NCBI RefSeq assembly: GCF_004151235.1
Contig: NZ_JUIV01000010.1
Span: 108,825 to 172,824, forward strand
Origin: Flavobacterium anhuiense
GTDB lineage: Bacteria > Bacteroidota > Bacteroidia > Flavobacteriales > Flavobacteriaceae
Direction of reading: 5' to 3'
DNA: 64,000 nucleotides
Every line of letters starts with the position of its first letter. Position 1 is the first letter of the stretch. Under the pieces are notes generated by a model. That model did not search any database. It worked only from the letters and a program-made list of their open reading frames with translations, and was not told the origin of the DNA. The position numbers were made by a program, and so were the translations under genes. This document shows positions 40,287-47,054 of the stretch, piece after piece.

Positions 40287-40889
40287 TTATTGTATAGATT
40301 TGATGATACCAGTAATAGCATCTTTCAAAATCTGAGCATTTATGGTTTCTAAAATATCACTTTTATTAATGATGTTGATGGCGATTAAACCATGAATAAC
40401 AGAAAAGAAAGTAAAATATTTTTGTTTTATGATATCTTCACTAGGATTGCTGTCCTTCATAATTTCAGCAATGACACCAGTAAATAATTTGTAAGGTGCT
40501 TCCTGAGCCGAACATCGCTGTGCGCAGCAAGTCATTTGAACACCAAACATAAGTTGATACATTTCAGTATTAGTAAAAGCAAAATCCCAATAAGTCATCC
40601 ACATGGCTTCTAACTGATCTTCTGGTTTTTCAAACTTGTCTTTTGCAGTCTGCAACTCTTTAGCCAGTTTAATAAAACCTTTGCCTGTCAGTTCTTCTAA
40701 TATTGCTTCTTTATTCGAGAAATATTCATAAATAATAGGAGCAGTATATTCGATTCTGTCGGCAATTTTACGCATACTCAAACCATTCCAGCCTTCATCT
40801 TTTACGATATCATAAGCAGCGCCAAGAATATTATTTCTTGTCTCTTCTTTTTGTCTTAAAATTCGATCTTTGCTAGCCATTGTATTCAA
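40287..40889 (-). CDS. TetR family regulator of the RND operon
   Basis: TetR/AcrR protein of 200 residues. N-terminal HTH: RNNILGAAYDIVKDEGWNGLSMRKIADRIEYTAPIIYEYFSNKEAILEEL. The ligand-binding domain contains an unusual cluster of cysteines, MTCCAQRCSAQEAP (three Cys within five positions), which could sense metals, oxidants or electrophiles. Start may be at 40889 or three codons further (MASK). A -7 box TACATTTG lies upstream at 40923-40916 with an operator copy just behind it, implying autorepression. It directly precedes the pump genes on the same strand with four further operator copies between, so pump repression by it is a strong inference. Confidence 0.93.
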   Translation of the reverse strand: MNTMASKDRILRQKEETRNNILGAAYDIVKDEGWNGLSMRKIADRIEYTAPIIYEYFSNKEAILEELTGKGFIKLAKELQTAKDKFEKPEDQLEAMWMTYWDFAFTNTEMYQLMFGVQMTCCAQRCSAQEAPYKLFTGVIAEIMKDSNPSEDIIKQKYFTFFSVIHGLIAINIINKSDILETINAQILKDAITGIIKSIQ

Positions 40890-40893
40890 GTAT

Positions 40894-40923
40894 TAAATCG
40901 TTTAACACTGTTAGGCAAATGTA
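40894..40923 (-). promoter_or_regulatory. TetR promoter and fifth operator copy
   Basis: Minus-strand TACATTTG (40923-40916) is followed at once by a copy of the operator repeat (core TTTAACACTGTTAGG, 40901-40915) covering the expected transcription start. This copy is the most symmetrical (TTTAACACTGTTAG). Confidence 0.7.
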
Positions 40924-41088
40924 TGGCGGATTTTCGGATTTCAAAATATTTTTATCATAATATTTTCTTATCGTACTATAGATGGTTTGAAAAGGCTTGA
41001 TTTTACTGATGTTTTTGTTTTTAAATTTTTTCAGGAGCAGAAGATTTTTCGTTTTTAAGAACGTTTTGTCCCGCTCTACATTATATTT

Positions 41089-41115
41089 TTTGTGGTGAAC
41101 CCCACCACAAAAAGA
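41089..41115. repeat. Hairpin TTTTTGTGGTG/CACCACAAAAA
   Basis: 11-bp perfect stem with a 5-nt loop (41089-41099 and 41105-41115) in the 430-bp gene-free gap 40890-41318. It could end transcription on either strand. The next 180 bp contain a degenerate copy of other dispersed repeats (GTTTGTCATCCTAAGGAACG at about 41176 and ACGAAGTCGAAG at about 41281). No gene is visible in the gap. Confidence 0.6.
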
Positions 41116-41318
41116 TGCCATTTCGATCGGGGCTAGGAGAGAACGCATATTTTTTCATTAGATTTCACCTCAAAGTTTGTCATCCTAAGGAACGAAGGAT
41201 TACACTCGCAAATCGACAAAGATTAGATCTCGCAACTAAACAATGCATAAAAAGAAATTGCAAAATCCTTATCAGGCTAAACGAAGTCGAAGTTCTCAAT
41301 AATAATAATCGATGATTC

Positions 41319-41618
41319 TTATCTTACAGGATATTTTTCTGGATTTTGAGAAGTATGAAAAATAGCATTTAGAAATACAGTTTTTGATAATTCATCGACT
41401 ATGAAAAATGCTACGTATGGAAATTTTTTAAATGGAAGATAGCGATAATTAGTATCGTGAATTTGATAGAAAGGATTTAATTGTAATGCTTTATAAACTT
41501 TTTTATAATCATTAAGGAAGTCTAAAGCTACTTTTTTGCTGACTTTTAAGATATAATATTCTAAAGCTTCTTCAATATTTTTTAATGCAACTGGAGAAAC
41601 AATAACCTTATAATTCAT
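41319..41618 (-). CDS. RelE/ParE family toxin
   Basis: Toxin of 99 residues with the RelE/ParE fold: MNYKVIVSPVALKNIEEALEYYILKVSKKVALDFLNDYKKV (read as strand-helix-helix), LQLNPFYQIHDTNYRYLPFKKFPYVAFFIVDE and a final hydrophobic strand VFLNAIFHTSQNPEKY. Such proteins cut mRNA on the ribosome (RelE) or poison gyrase (ParE); the YRYLPFKKFPY segment is of the ParE-like branch common in Bacteroidota. It overlaps the antitoxin gene by 11 nt, the standard arrangement. Confidence 0.9.
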   Translation of the reverse strand: MNYKVIVSPVALKNIEEALEYYILKVSKKVALDFLNDYKKVYKALQLNPFYQIHDTNYRYLPFKKFPYVAFFIVDELSKTVFLNAIFHTSQNPEKYPVR

Positions 41619-41835
41619 ACTTCTTTTTTAAATCGGTATAAACAGAGTCTGCGTCAGTATATAGGCTTTTATCTGAAATAATTTGATCGTTCAATATATG
41701 CTGTTGTTCTTCAGATAACTCATATGGTTTTACATTTGCTATCTCAAATTTAATCTTTAGTGCTTTCATAAAGGCTTTTACAGCTTCTATTTGAGAAGCG
41801 TCTTCTGTATATGCCGTGATGTTAATTGCTTGCAT
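41608..41835 (-). CDS. Antitoxin of the RelE/ParE pair
   Basis: 75-residue protein, MQAINITAYTEDASQIEAVK followed by AFMKALKIKFEIA and a C-terminal half rich in acidic and Tyr residues (DSVYTDLKKKYEL). The short N-terminal strand plus helix and the flexible acidic tail are typical of the DUF2683-like antitoxins found beside RelE/ParE toxins in Bacteroidota. No clear DNA-binding domain is seen, so autoregulation may rely on the N-terminal strand or be absent. Upstream partner of the toxin with an 11-nt overlap. Confidence 0.82.
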   Translation of the reverse strand: MQAINITAYTEDASQIEAVKAFMKALKIKFEIANVKPYELSEEQQHILNDQIISDKSLYTDADSVYTDLKKKYEL

Positions 41836-41965
41836 GATATTAATTTACTAAAGTTGATTTACAAAGTTAAGACAAAAGTCTAATTTTCATGTTAATCTCT
41901 ATGATTTATTTGTTTGCTTCGTTAGTGCGAATTGCATTTTTTCGTAACATTACAACAAAAAGAAA

Positions 41966-42394
41966 ATGAAAACCCTAACTATCCTAAAAACCACAATTAC
42001 GGTCTTATTTTTCCAACAGACTTTTTCTCAGGAAACCAAAAAAGAGACTCCGCAATACACCATCGAAAACTGTGTCAATCATTTTGATATAAACAAAGCC
42101 GCAAAAACAAAAGTTGGTTATCAATATTGGTTTGCCAACAAAGATTTTACTCAAGAAAACACTTTAAAAATGAGTATTGTAGAACCTGGAAAATCGACAC
42201 ACGCGCCACATCATCATCCCGAAGAAGAATTTTTCTATATCTTAGAAGGAACCGCTGAATTCTTCCTTGATGGAAAAACCGTTACCGCGGGTCCAAATAC
42301 CAGTTTCTATTGTCCGCCAAATGCCGAACATGGAATCAGTAATGCAGGAAAAACAGACTTGAAATATTTAGTTATTAAAAAGGATTTGAGATAG
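41966..42394 (+). CDS. Exported cupin-domain protein
   Basis: Protein of 142 residues: signal peptide (MKTLTILKTTITVLFFQQTFSQ), then one cupin barrel. Metal-ligand motif 1 is complete, with HAPHHHPEEEFFYILEGTAEFFLDGK (His cluster and Glu), and motif 2 is PPNAEHGISNAG with its His. It is therefore a metal-binding small cupin in the periplasm; substrate or enzymatic role unknown. Single gene, converging on a minus-strand orphan gene with a short intergenic gap. Confidence 0.88.
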   Translation: MKTLTILKTTITVLFFQQTFSQETKKETPQYTIENCVNHFDINKAAKTKVGYQYWFANKDFTQENTLKMSIVEPGKSTHAPHHHPEEEFFYILEGTAEFFLDGKTVTAGPNTSFYCPPNAEHGISNAGKTDLKYLVIKKDLR

Positions 42395-42461
42395 GTTGCT
42401 TTCTTGTCTTTTGAATTTTTGGTCATTTTCAATCCGAAATAAATTAGCATTGAGGGCAACA

Positions 42462-42797
42462 TCAATCTGCATGTTTTGCAAAATAGAGAGAAGCCATTTC
42501 CACGATTGCCTCTTGTGTTGTAAAACTGTATTGCACTCCGTGATTGAGGGTATAAGAATCTCCCAGTTCGGGATAATGCTGTTTTCCATCTATTTGAAAC
42601 GGATCTAGAACCGACAGCCAAAGATTGCGATGCCGATCTTTAAAATAAAACTGATTCCGGTCTGAAACAACTAAGATTGTTCCGTTGTCATTATCAAGAA
42701 TCGAAGTATGATTGCTGCCCTCGTAATCGCCCAAAATAGTAATATTGGTATTGTATTTTTTGGACATTAATTCCGCAATTTTTTTTGTAAGTGGCAT
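42462..42797 (-). CDS. Hypothetical protein, 111 residues
   Basis: Protein with no signal peptide or membrane segment that I do not recognise. It begins MPLTKKIAELMSKKYNTNIT and contains several short strand-like pieces (ITILGDYEGSNHTSILD, GTILVVSDRNQFYFKDRHRNLWLSVLDPF) and a helix near the end (AIVEMASLYFAKHAD). Composition looks like an ordinary soluble protein. It stands alone, and the 366 bp upstream (42798-43163) are very AT-rich with no visible gene. No function proposed. Confidence 0.65.
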   Translation of the reverse strand: MPLTKKIAELMSKKYNTNITILGDYEGSNHTSILDNDNGTILVVSDRNQFYFKDRHRNLWLSVLDPFQIDGKQHYPELGDSYTLNHGVQYSFTTQEAIVEMASLYFAKHAD

Positions 42798-43163
42798 AAG
42801 AAGTGGTATTTGGTTTGTCTCGAGGTCAGTAAATTTAAAACGGCATATTTTATTGATATTACCCCTAAAAGTTTTTTTTGTATTAAAATAAGGTTTTTTT
42901 TAGTTTTTTACGTCGTTAGAGTTTTTAAGTCTGAAAAAAAATCCGTAGAAATGAAATCTTGATTGATTCATAAATGCTTATAAAATAGTAAACCAAATTG
43001 ACCTAAATTTTACATAATTTCATTTTATTTTTTAATAAAAATTTGATTGCCAATTAATTAACTTTTATTAAAGAAAGCTTTAACACGGTCTATTTTCTCT
43101 GGCTTTCTCAAATAACTAATTTTAGGTAAATCAAAATTAATAACGTTTTAAATATTTGAAATT

Positions 43164-43712
43164 ATGAAAAAGAATATCGCCATATTAGCCACAAACGGTT
43201 TCGAAGAATCAGAATTAGCATCGCCTAAAGCCTATCTGGAAGAGCAAGGTTGGAATGCAGATATCGTCAGTTTGAAATCTGGAACTATCAAATCTTGGAA
43301 AGACGGAAATTGGAGCAAAGAATATAATGTTGATGTTGTATTAGATCAGGCGAATGAAGCCGATTACGATGCTTTGGTTCTGCCAGGAGGAGTAATAAAT
43401 CCTGATTTATTAAGAAGAGAAGAAGCTGCAGTAGATTTTGTACGTTCTTTTTTTGAAAGTAAAAAACCAGTAGCTGCTATTTGTCATGGACCTCAAATTC
43501 TGGTTGATGCTGATGTTTTAGAAGGTCGAAAAGTAACATCATTTTTCTCTGTTAAAAACGATTTGAAAAATGCCGGAGCGCAATGGGAAGATTCAGAAGT
43601 TGTCGTAGACCATGGATTAGTAACCAGCCGAAACCCGAATGATTTACCCGCTTTTAATAAAAAAATGGTGGAAGAAATTAAAGAGGGAATACATGAACGT
43701 CAGAGAGCGTAA
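43164..43712 (+). CDS. PfpI/DJ-1 family protein
   Basis: Class-I glutamine-amidotransferase-like protein of 182 residues of the PfpI/YhbO subgroup. The reactive residues are present: C107 and H108 in the elbow AAICHGPQIL, and the acidic partner E15 in NGFEESELA. The end KVTSFFSVKNDLKNAGAQWEDSEVVVDHGLVTSRNP is typical. Members act as proteases, glyoxalases or protein deglycases in stress defence. Single gene followed by a strong terminator. Confidence 0.93.
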   Translation: MKKNIAILATNGFEESELASPKAYLEEQGWNADIVSLKSGTIKSWKDGNWSKEYNVDVVLDQANEADYDALVLPGGVINPDLLRREEAAVDFVRSFFESKKPVAAICHGPQILVDADVLEGRKVTSFFSVKNDLKNAGAQWEDSEVVVDHGLVTSRNPNDLPAFNKKMVEEIKEGIHERQRA

Positions 43713-43747
43713 AAAGTTGTTTTCTTTTAGATTTATAAAAATTATAG

Positions 43748-43781
43748 AAAATGCAAGATCAATTTGGTCTTGCATTTTTTT
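43748..43781 (+). terminator. Terminator after PfpI gene
   Basis: 13-bp stem (43748-43760 with 43766-43778, one G-T) followed by a T-run; 36 bp after the stop codon. Confidence 0.85.
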
Positions 43782-43789
43782 ATTGATAG

Positions 43790-44110
43790 CCCCTAGTTTT
43801 AACTAGGGGAATAAAAGATTGAATAGTAATAAGGCTTTAGCCAAAACACACATTTTGGATAAAGCCTTATTGTGTTTTTTATTTAAACCCCCCAGCTAAA
43901 GCTGGAGGCAATTGATTCTTTTAATTAAAATGTGGTTTTTAAATCTGCAAAATAAAATTCCAGAGGAATGAAATATTTATAGATTCAAAAAACGCACCGA
44001 CCAAAAGCTCCAGCGGAGCGGCATATTGTAGACAAGATTTCACCCCGCTGGGGCTCTTTTGAAATGGGAAAAATTATTTTCTATAAATATTTCGTCCCGC
44101 TGGGACTTTC
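43790..44110. repeat. Cluster of palindromic dispersed repeats
   Basis: Within 320 bp: CCCCTAGTT-TT-AACTAGGGG (43790-43809); an interrupted 17-bp hairpin AATAAGGCTTT..CCAAAA / TTTTGG..AAAGCCTTATT (43828-43871) with a T-run after it; CCAGC-TAAA-GCTGG (43892-43905); and a longer element with outer arms GAAATATTTATAG (43970-43982) and CTATAAATATTTC (44081-44093) enclosing GCTCCAGCGGAGC and CCCCGCTGGGG hairpins. As I remember them, GCTCCAGCGGAGC-type elements recur in many Bacteroidota genomes. No coding sequence is present. Confidence 0.8.
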
Positions 44111-44239
44111 TCAAGACAATTCATATAATTTTAAAAATGATTATTTCTACTAATGATTTTATACATTTGGTATATTATATAGTTGATAAATATAGAAACA
44201 ATATTGAAAGAAAAATCTTTCTTTTTAAAAAAGTTTTCT

Positions 44240-44247
44240 TACATTTG
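44240..44247 (+). promoter_or_regulatory. -7 box of the structured RNA / orphan gene transcript
   Basis: TACATTTG fits TAnnTTTG; predicted start of the RNA is near 44254. The -33 element is not a clear match. Confidence 0.5.
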
Positions 44248-44253
44248 AAGTTC

Positions 44254-44390
44254 CTATAATTACGACTTTAGATTTGAACAAGACTTGCCCTTGTATTATG
44301 TGTACGGTATCGGAAACGACCGTAAACGCTGTCGTAGGCGTTAGGAACACTAAGATGCAAGGGTTTTTATATTCCTAATACTACGACATT
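44254..44390 (+). ncRNA. Candidate structured RNA leader with alternative pairings
   Basis: P1 pairs CCCTTGTAT (44288-44296) with ATGCAAGGG (44355-44363, one G-U), followed by TTTTTAT. Inside it are a GAAA-loop hairpin (TACGG..TCG 44303-44312 / CGACCGTA 44317-44324, 2-nt bulge) and a hairpin AACGC/GCGTT (44325-44329 / 44338-44342) with loop TGTCGTAG. The segment GTCGTAGGCGTTAGGAAC (44331-44348) can pair with TTCCTATAATTACGAC upstream (44251-44266) or with TTCCTAATACTACGAC downstream (44372-44387), the latter ending 3 nt before the orphan start codon. This is the layout of a translation-controlling leader or a stand-alone small RNA. I cannot assign a known family. Confidence 0.55.
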
Positions 44391-44624
44391 ATGAATTCAA
44401 ACACCCTTTCCAAAGAAGCCGAAACAAGGCTGATTGATTTTTTTGACCATATTATAGCTCCCGAAGATATGGCTAAAATCTTAAGACAAGTAAATTGCAT
44501 TTTAGCGCTCGGCGTTATGCGACAACACGAAACCTTCCAAATTGGACTAACCAATTTTGAAGACAATTATTATTGGCTCAATGAATTGGCGGAGATTTTG
44601 AATCCTTATTTGAGTGAAGAGTAG
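44391..44624 (+). CDS. Orphan 77-residue protein behind structured RNA
   Basis: Small soluble protein beginning MNSNTLSKEAETRLIDFFDH and ending NELAEILNPYLSEE. It is predicted mostly helical (two or three helices: EAETRLIDFFDHII, MAKILRQVNCILALGVMRQ, WLNELAEILNPYL) with no Cys pair, signal or membrane segment. I do not recognise a family. Its start codon lies directly behind a candidate structured leader, and a terminator follows 15 bp after the stop, so leader plus gene form a compact unit. Function unknown; regulatory or accessory protein possible. Confidence 0.7.
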   Translation: MNSNTLSKEAETRLIDFFDHIIAPEDMAKILRQVNCILALGVMRQHETFQIGLTNFEDNYYWLNELAEILNPYLSEE

Positions 44625-44639
44625 AGTTTATAAAATGGA

Positions 44640-44676
44640 AAAACCTCGATTTTTTTAAGGTCGAGGTTTTATTATA
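44640..44676 (+). terminator. Terminator after the orphan gene
   Basis: AAAACCTCGA (44640-44649) with TCGAGGTTTT (44661-44670) and an A/T-rich end. On the minus strand it could also serve the PIN-like gene ending at 44730. Confidence 0.8.
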
Positions 44677-44729
44677 AACCTTATGATTAAAATAAATTTT
44701 TTAAACAGTCATGAATTAATTAAGAAGCA

Positions 44730-46667
44730 TTAGGACCATATTTTTATTCCTTTACTTATATATTCAGTCGCATCATTAATATATGTTGAATCTATTTCTT
44801 TGAATGTTTTGTGGAAGTTTGCTTTTTTTACTTTGATCATAAATATTCCATTTGACAACCCAGCATACAAATCAAATCTTGAGGTTAGAAGAAATTTTAT
44901 ACCTTCAATAAACAAGGTTCCAGCAAAAATAACTATAATGTTGTCAACTAATTGTTTAAGAAATATAACAGAAGCTGGAATTAATAGAATTGTAATAGTT
45001 ACATCGATTATTTTCATGATTCTTTTTGTAGACTTAAGGAATATTGGAAAATCTGCCTGAGCTTTTTCTAAAGCTTTTTTATATTTTACATCGCCTATTT
45101 CCGCTTCTCTAAATTTATTATCTGCATAAGTTTCAGCAAACTCTTTTATTGGTATATACTCGGGCTCAGTATCAATATCAAGCGATGTTTCGTATTTTCG
45201 GTCTGAGTAAGCTTTTAATATCTCTTTAATATTTTGGGGTTCAGTTGTATGTGTTCTTATATCTTCTATATAAGTTAGTACTTGTCTTCCCGTATATTTA
45301 AATTCAGTAGTTCTTCTCTTTAAGAATTTGGTAAATGCTTCATAATCTTTTTCATCTTCGGTTTCTGAAAGTGAATTATGTAAGATAAATAATTGTGATG
45401 GCAAAATTGTTTCTGCTATTTTATCCTCAGCTTTTTTTGCTAAAATTTTGTTTAAAGTTCGATCTGTCGATAAATAGAAAGATTTAATATCTGAATAATT
45501 GTAGTTATTTTGGCCTCGGATGAAATTTACGGATAAAATATTTATAGCATCAACTTTAGCAGCAGTTTTAGTATATTTTGAATAATGATTTAATGTTTTT
45601 TTATTGCTAAATAATTCCTCTTGTAAATTTTCAATATTTTTTTTCTTTAATTCTTTTTCAAATGACTTAAGAGTAATATTTTGTTCTGCGCATAATGTTC
45701 TGAAATCAGCCATTATGGTTGTTGTGTACTGATCAGGTGTGCGAACTTTTTTGTCAATTTTGTACTGTGTGTAATGAGTAATAAAATCGTGATTAAATTC
45801 TATTTTATCTTTAATCATTTCTTCTAACAAAACTATGGATCTACTTTCTGTAGCTCTTTTTATTTCCAATGTACTTGCATCTACTTTTCTCTTGAACTCT
45901 TGGTATGTTTCACCAGTATAAAAAAACTTGATGCCTTGGTGATTGCATTGTTTTATTAAATTGGTTAATGTAGCTTGTCTTTCAATTCCTCCTATTCCTA
46001 ATAGTCTGAAAATGATATTTGTGTCTAGGAAATATTCTTTTCCAGCAAATATACTTTGTGTAAATTCGCTTACTCCTTTTCCAGAAGTTAAAATTGCGAA
46101 TTCAACAGCCTTAAGAAAGGTATTGAATAATACTATATTCTTTTCTAAGCTAGAATCGTTTAAAAAATCGTTGAAAGCATTAATTTCATCTACTCTGAAT
46201 TTTTCTTTAGCATTTAGTGGAATTATTGAGTCTATACTTTGAATTGCGAATGAATTAATGTTTTCATATATAGCATGAAACAATAGAGATTCTATAGATG
46301 TTCTTAAAACTATAGGCAATCTTTTCTTATCAATAAAATCATTAATGTGTTTATTAATAGAATGTTTGGTTACGTTGTCATTAATTTCCGCATACTTTTG
46401 ATCCGTTAACTTAATTCCAACATAAGTTGAATTTGGTATATGAATGAAATAAGAGCTCTTTTCTATAATTCTGATGAAAATATCTTTTTGTACTTTAATT
46501 TTTAAATCGTTGACTAGATATGAATAGCATTTTTCTCGATCCATTTCCACGTTGTCATTTTCAAATAATATTTCTGATATTACTGATACTAGAATTGAAT
46601 TATAGTTTTTAGATTTATTATCATCCATCATACAATTCAATCTAAACAAAGTAAAGTTTTTACTCAT
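44730..46667 (-). CDS. Membrane-anchored PIN-domain nuclease-like protein
   Basis: Protein of 645 residues. Residues 1-200 are helical and hold a possible winged-helix part (ILFENDNVEMDREKCYSYLVNDLKIKVQK). A PIN-like domain follows: D215 in EYFLDTNIIFRLLG, Glu in TGETYQEFKRK (E253/E257), D373 in KVDAINIL and D402 in FYLSTDRTLN, the four acidic residues expected for a metal-dependent RNase. A long helical insert (about 265-365) splits it. Two membrane helices lie near the C-terminus (about 554-571 and 575-593), then a 50-residue cytoplasmic end. It may cut RNA at the membrane, perhaps in defence or growth arrest; no antitoxin is adjacent. Very AT-rich codon use compared with neighbours suggests acquired DNA. 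The fold is an inference from motif spacing. Confidence 0.7.
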   Translation of the reverse strand: MSKNFTLFRLNCMMDDNKSKNYNSILVSVISEILFENDNVEMDREKCYSYLVNDLKIKVQKDIFIRIIEKSSYFIHIPNSTYVGIKLTDQKYAEINDNVTKHSINKHINDFIDKKRLPIVLRTSIESLLFHAIYENINSFAIQSIDSIIPLNAKEKFRVDEINAFNDFLNDSSLEKNIVLFNTFLKAVEFAILTSGKGVSEFTQSIFAGKEYFLDTNIIFRLLGIGGIERQATLTNLIKQCNHQGIKFFYTGETYQEFKRKVDASTLEIKRATESRSIVLLEEMIKDKIEFNHDFITHYTQYKIDKKVRTPDQYTTTIMADFRTLCAEQNITLKSFEKELKKKNIENLQEELFSNKKTLNHYSKYTKTAAKVDAINILSVNFIRGQNNYNYSDIKSFYLSTDRTLNKILAKKAEDKIAETILPSQLFILHNSLSETEDEKDYEAFTKFLKRRTTEFKYTGRQVLTYIEDIRTHTTEPQNIKEILKAYSDRKYETSLDIDTEPEYIPIKEFAETYADNKFREAEIGDVKYKKALEKAQADFPIFLKSTKRIMKIIDVTITILLIPASVIFLKQLVDNIIVIFAGTLFIEGIKFLLTSRFDLYAGLSNGIFMIKVKKANFHKTFKEIDSTYINDATEYISKGIKIWS

Positions 46668-46729
46668 AATTCTAAATGTTTATAAAAAAGCTAAGTTTAG
46701 TTTTATATTTCTTGTTTAAAAAACTTGTC

Positions 46730-46748
46730 ATTAAGTATTATACTTAAT
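46730..46748. promoter_or_regulatory. Operator-like palindrome upstream of the PIN-like gene
   Basis: ATTAAGTATTATACTTAAT: 9-bp perfect arms around one central base, 63 bp before the start codon. Good candidate for a repressor site. The remainder of the gap 46668-47054 is AT-rich, with only the terminator at 46945-46974 recognisable. Confidence 0.5.
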
Positions 46749-46944
46749 AATGTGCGAAATTTATATGTTTGATTTATTATACATTTATGGAAAACCATAA
46801 TTTTAATTAAATTCTTCGAAAACAAGAGTAGTAATAAATAATTAAAAATTAATAGGTATATATACCCGTTTGCTTTTTGAAATATTTATTTTGAAAATAG
46901 ATTAAAGTTTAAAAAGAAACGCATTACTTTTTGAAAATAAAAAA

Positions 46945-46974
46945 AACAGCCCTCCAAATAAATGGAGGGCTGTT
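46945..46974 (-). terminator. Terminator of the second RND operon
   Basis: AACAGCCCTCCA (46945-46956) with TGGAGGGCTGTT (46963-46974), followed on the minus strand by TTTTTTATTTT. It lies 81 bp after the adaptor stop codon. Confidence 0.88.
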
Positions 46975-47054
46975 AAGGCAAATTTAAAAATTTGCATTCC
47001 TAAGAATGCGTACAGTTTTTGGGTAATCTACTAAAAAGAAGACTAAAACGCAGG

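Noticed and set aside
44059..44259. 66-codon frame within the repeat cluster
   Set aside because: Its first half lies within the palindromic dispersed repeat and its end runs into the predicted promoter of the RNA unit.
44250..44390. Integron attC or phage attachment site
   Set aside because: Direct repeats and a stem flank the region, but no integrase gene is present and the core triplets of attC (GTTRRRY/RYYYAAC) do not fit.
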